Assembly (NCBI GenBank): GCA_964426415.1
Contig: CAYRQM010000016.1
Span: 1-40,336 of the forward strand
DNA: 40,336 nt
From: UBA3792 sp964426415
GTDB lineage: Bacteria; Bacillota; Clostridia; Christensenellales; CAG-138
Direction: 5' to 3'
Both the position numbers and the translations under genes were made by a program. Of this stretch, positions 38,873-40,336 are shown one piece after another (the first letter of the stretch is position 1; the number at the start of each line of letters is the position of its first letter). Below the pieces are notes generated by a model. The model was not told the origin of the DNA. It saw nothing but the letters and a program-made list of their open reading frames with translations, and searched no databases.

Positions 38873-40336
38873 TTAGTCCACGAATACCGAGGCGCCATGG
38901 TCATCCAAAATGCGGCTGATGCTATTTTGGAGCTTCCGACCCAACGATATGTAAGTGCCGTTCACATTCAGCTCGAATGCGAAATTGTAAGAATACGCTT
39001 GCTGTGCTGCCGTGTCACAACGAAGGATGAACGAGTAGGTGATGGTCGTCGCTGTGTAGGAGAACACCTTTGCGCCCGCATCACGCAGGAGCGCGGTGAG
39101 CTCGGCGCCGTCTGCAGCGTCCTCCATCGCCTGTGTCCATACGATGGCATTGACCAGCGAATCGCTGTGCGCGGTTGCCGACGTCGTGCCATTGTATACA
39201 TATTGCATCGCATAGCCGAACTTGAACGATTCGCCCACATTCAGCGTTGCTTGCAGCGTGTCAACATCCAGCGTGCCGCCAAAGCGGATCATGGCACGAT
39301 CCTTTCTGGCTGCTGCGCCCAGCGTGTACGGAACCTCATTGGCGACCAAAGTCTGCGTCGTCGCGTCGCAGCGCGAGCAGGTATTGGTGTAGGTTGTGGA
39401 TGTGCCCGCCGCACCGTAGATCGCCGCATACTCTGTAGAACCAAAATCGTGACCCAGTGCGTCAATGGTTTGCTGCGCAACGAGGATCGCGCCGCAGGTG
39501 GAGCAATGGCTGCCTTCGGTCAAGCCCGAAGTGGTGCAGGTGGCTGCAACTGCCGCATCGGTGACGACGGTATGACCCGTTGCCAAAATGGCCTCGGTAT
39601 AGGTGTCGCCGCAGCGCGTGCAGGTGTAGGTCGTAACGCCCGCCGTGGTGCAAGTCGCCTCTGTGGTGACTTCGGAGGTGTAATTATGACCAAGCGCAGG
39701 TGTTTCTGTCTGTGCAACGAGGATTTCGCCGCAGACCGAGCAATGGCTGCCTTCGGTCAAGCCCGTTTGGGTGCAGGTGGCTGCAACTGCCGCATCGGTG
39801 ACGACGGTATGACCGGTTGCCGGAATGGCCTCGGTATAGGTGTCGCCGCAACGCGAGCAGGTGTAGGTCATCACGCCCGCCGTGGTGCAGGTTGCCGCCG
39901 TGGTGACGGCGCCCACATAGTCGTGCCCCAACGCTTCGCCGGATACGGTGTAGTTGTAACCGCAGACGGAGCAGGTGTAGGTGGTCGTGCCTGCAACGGT
40001 GCAGGATGCGGTTGTCGTGGACGCTTCAAAGCTGCATGCGACCTGTTCGGAATAGTCGCAGCCTTCGCGCTGACAATAGCGGGAGTGGGTGTGCGTCGCA
40101 TCGCCGGAACCGACGTCGCTTACCCAATCGGTCAGCTCGTGACCGAGCGCAGTTGTTTCTGTCTGAGCAACGAGAATCGTGCCGCAAGCCGCGCAATGGC
40201 TGCCTGCCGTTAAGCCCGTTTGGGTGCAGGTTGCTGCAACTGCCGCATCGGTGACGATGTCCTCGTGGTTGGTGGTGTCAAGCGCAAGTGCGCGTGTTTC
40301 AAATGCGTCGCAGCGGCTGCAATCGCGGCGTTCTAC
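38873..40336 (-). CDS. large Cys-rich repeat protein, C-terminal part (5' end beyond window)
   Basis: The last 487 residues of a protein whose frame stays open to the right edge of the window. Residues 1-320 of the visible part consist of alternating modules with pairs of CxxC-like motifs: about 36 residues (ATCTTAGVTTYTCTRCGDTYTEA) and about 43 residues (AATCTQTGLTEGSHCSVCG). These resemble zinc-ribbon-like repeats seen in secreted Clostridial proteins. The remaining about 165 residues form an unrecognised, probably beta-rich domain ending DDHGASVFVD, without sorting motif, membrane helix or dockerin. The upstream part, including any signal peptide, is missing. It leads the small-protein genes. 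Confidence 0.85.
   Translation of the reverse strand, partial: VERRDCSRCDAFETRALALDTTNHEDIVTDAAVAATCTQTGLTAGSHCAACGTILVAQTETTALGHELTDWVSDVGSGDATHTHSRYCQREGCDYSEQVACSFEASTTTASCTVAGTTTYTCSVCGYNYTVSGEALGHDYVGAVTTAATCTTAGVMTYTCSRCGDTYTEAIPATGHTVVTDAAVAATCTQTGLTEGSHCSVCGEILVAQTETPALGHNYTSEVTTEATCTTAGVTTYTCTRCGDTYTEAILATGHTVVTDAAVAATCTTSGLTEGSHCSTCGAILVAQQTIDALGHDFGSTEYAAIYGAAGTSTTYTNTCSRCDATTQTLVANEVPYTLGAAARKDRAMIRFGGTLDVDTLQATLNVGESFKFGYAMQYVYNGTTSATAHSDSLVNAIVWTQAMEDAADGAELTALLRDAGAKVFSYTATTITYSFILRCDTAAQQAYSYNFAFELNVNGTYISLGRKLQNSISRILDDHGASVFVD
39503..39976 (-). repeat. 237-bp tandem repeats in the Cys-rich gene
   Basis: Two adjacent copies of a 237-base (79-residue) unit, begun at 39503 and 39740, are nearly identical over most of their length, including GSHCS.CG and ATGHTVVTDAAVAATCT. 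A third, diverged copy follows after a longer interval (40193 onward). The similarity suggests recent duplication and possible length variation. Confidence 0.8.

Noticed and set aside
39932..40336. TTG start at 39931 that would make the Cys-rich gene complete in the window
   Set aside because: The frame remains open with the same repeat modules up to the edge, so the gene is partial.
39503..40336. Possible CRISPR-like array at the regular repeats
   Set aside because: The repeats are in-frame coding modules of 79 residues without spacers; no cas genes are present.

Overview
The window looks like the chromosome of an anaerobic, fairly GC-rich Gram-positive bacterium of the class Clostridia (Bacillota). 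The evidence is a complete NADP(H)/ferredoxin-type [FeFe] hydrogenase operon, a SAM-I riboswitch before metK, a class B sortase, many lipoprotein signals, VanW/G5, SH3b and peptidoglycan-binding proteins, and sigma-A-like promoters with short intergenic gaps. Thr/Pro-rich 'TPSPTP' linkers after the signal peptides recur. The species cannot be named. I see no tRNA, rRNA, CRISPR array, transposase, prophage or origin.

Layout. 1-2058: a tiny ORF, a ComEC-like metallo-beta-lactamase-fold lipoprotein that appears to be leaderless, and a zinc-ribbon membrane protein. 2069-5770 (minus): an exopolysaccharide-control operon in which a D,D-carboxypeptidase-like protein with degraded catalytic motifs precedes CpsC, CpsD and CpsB; no glycosyltransferases are present. 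5767-7573 (minus): ribokinase and nucleoside hydrolase. 7650-15927 (minus): a ten-gene hydrogenase operon. HndA is separated from HndB-HndC-HndD by six signalling-type genes: two DRTGG proteins, two GHKL-type ATPases, a sensory-type [FeFe]-hydrogenase-like protein and a PHP phosphoesterase. 16023-16964: an SH3b protein. 17002-19249 (minus): a frameshifted pRiA4b ORF-3-like gene, a class II aldolase and a TtcA-like enzyme. 19300-21510: two tandem phosphodiester-glycosidase-domain proteins.

21516-22901 (minus): metK under a SAM-I riboswitch with a clear terminator. 22953-28428 (minus): two large secreted proteins, one with four lamin-tail domains, a chitobiase-like domain and a CotH kinase domain, the other an HEFQH metalloprotease with a C-terminal dockerin. 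28466-33138 (minus): recX, nnrE/nnrD, an hflX with an N-terminal JAMM-like motif, and a lipoprotein-like sortase B. 33209-34843: a VanW/G5 lipoprotein. 34855-38231: a small zinc-ribbon protein, a leaderless peptidoglycan-binding protein, and a minus-strand operon of rlmA-like, TMEM164/YwaF-like and unknown membrane genes. 38245-40336 (minus): the 3' part of a large Cys-rich repeat protein followed by two related 55-57 residue proteins of unknown function.

The themes are hydrogen/redox metabolism with an apparent built-in sensor, and an extensive cell-surface programme. The least explained parts are the paired small proteins behind the Cys-repeat protein, the sensory block inside the hydrogenase operon, and the degraded carboxypeptidase-like protein heading the polysaccharide-control operon.
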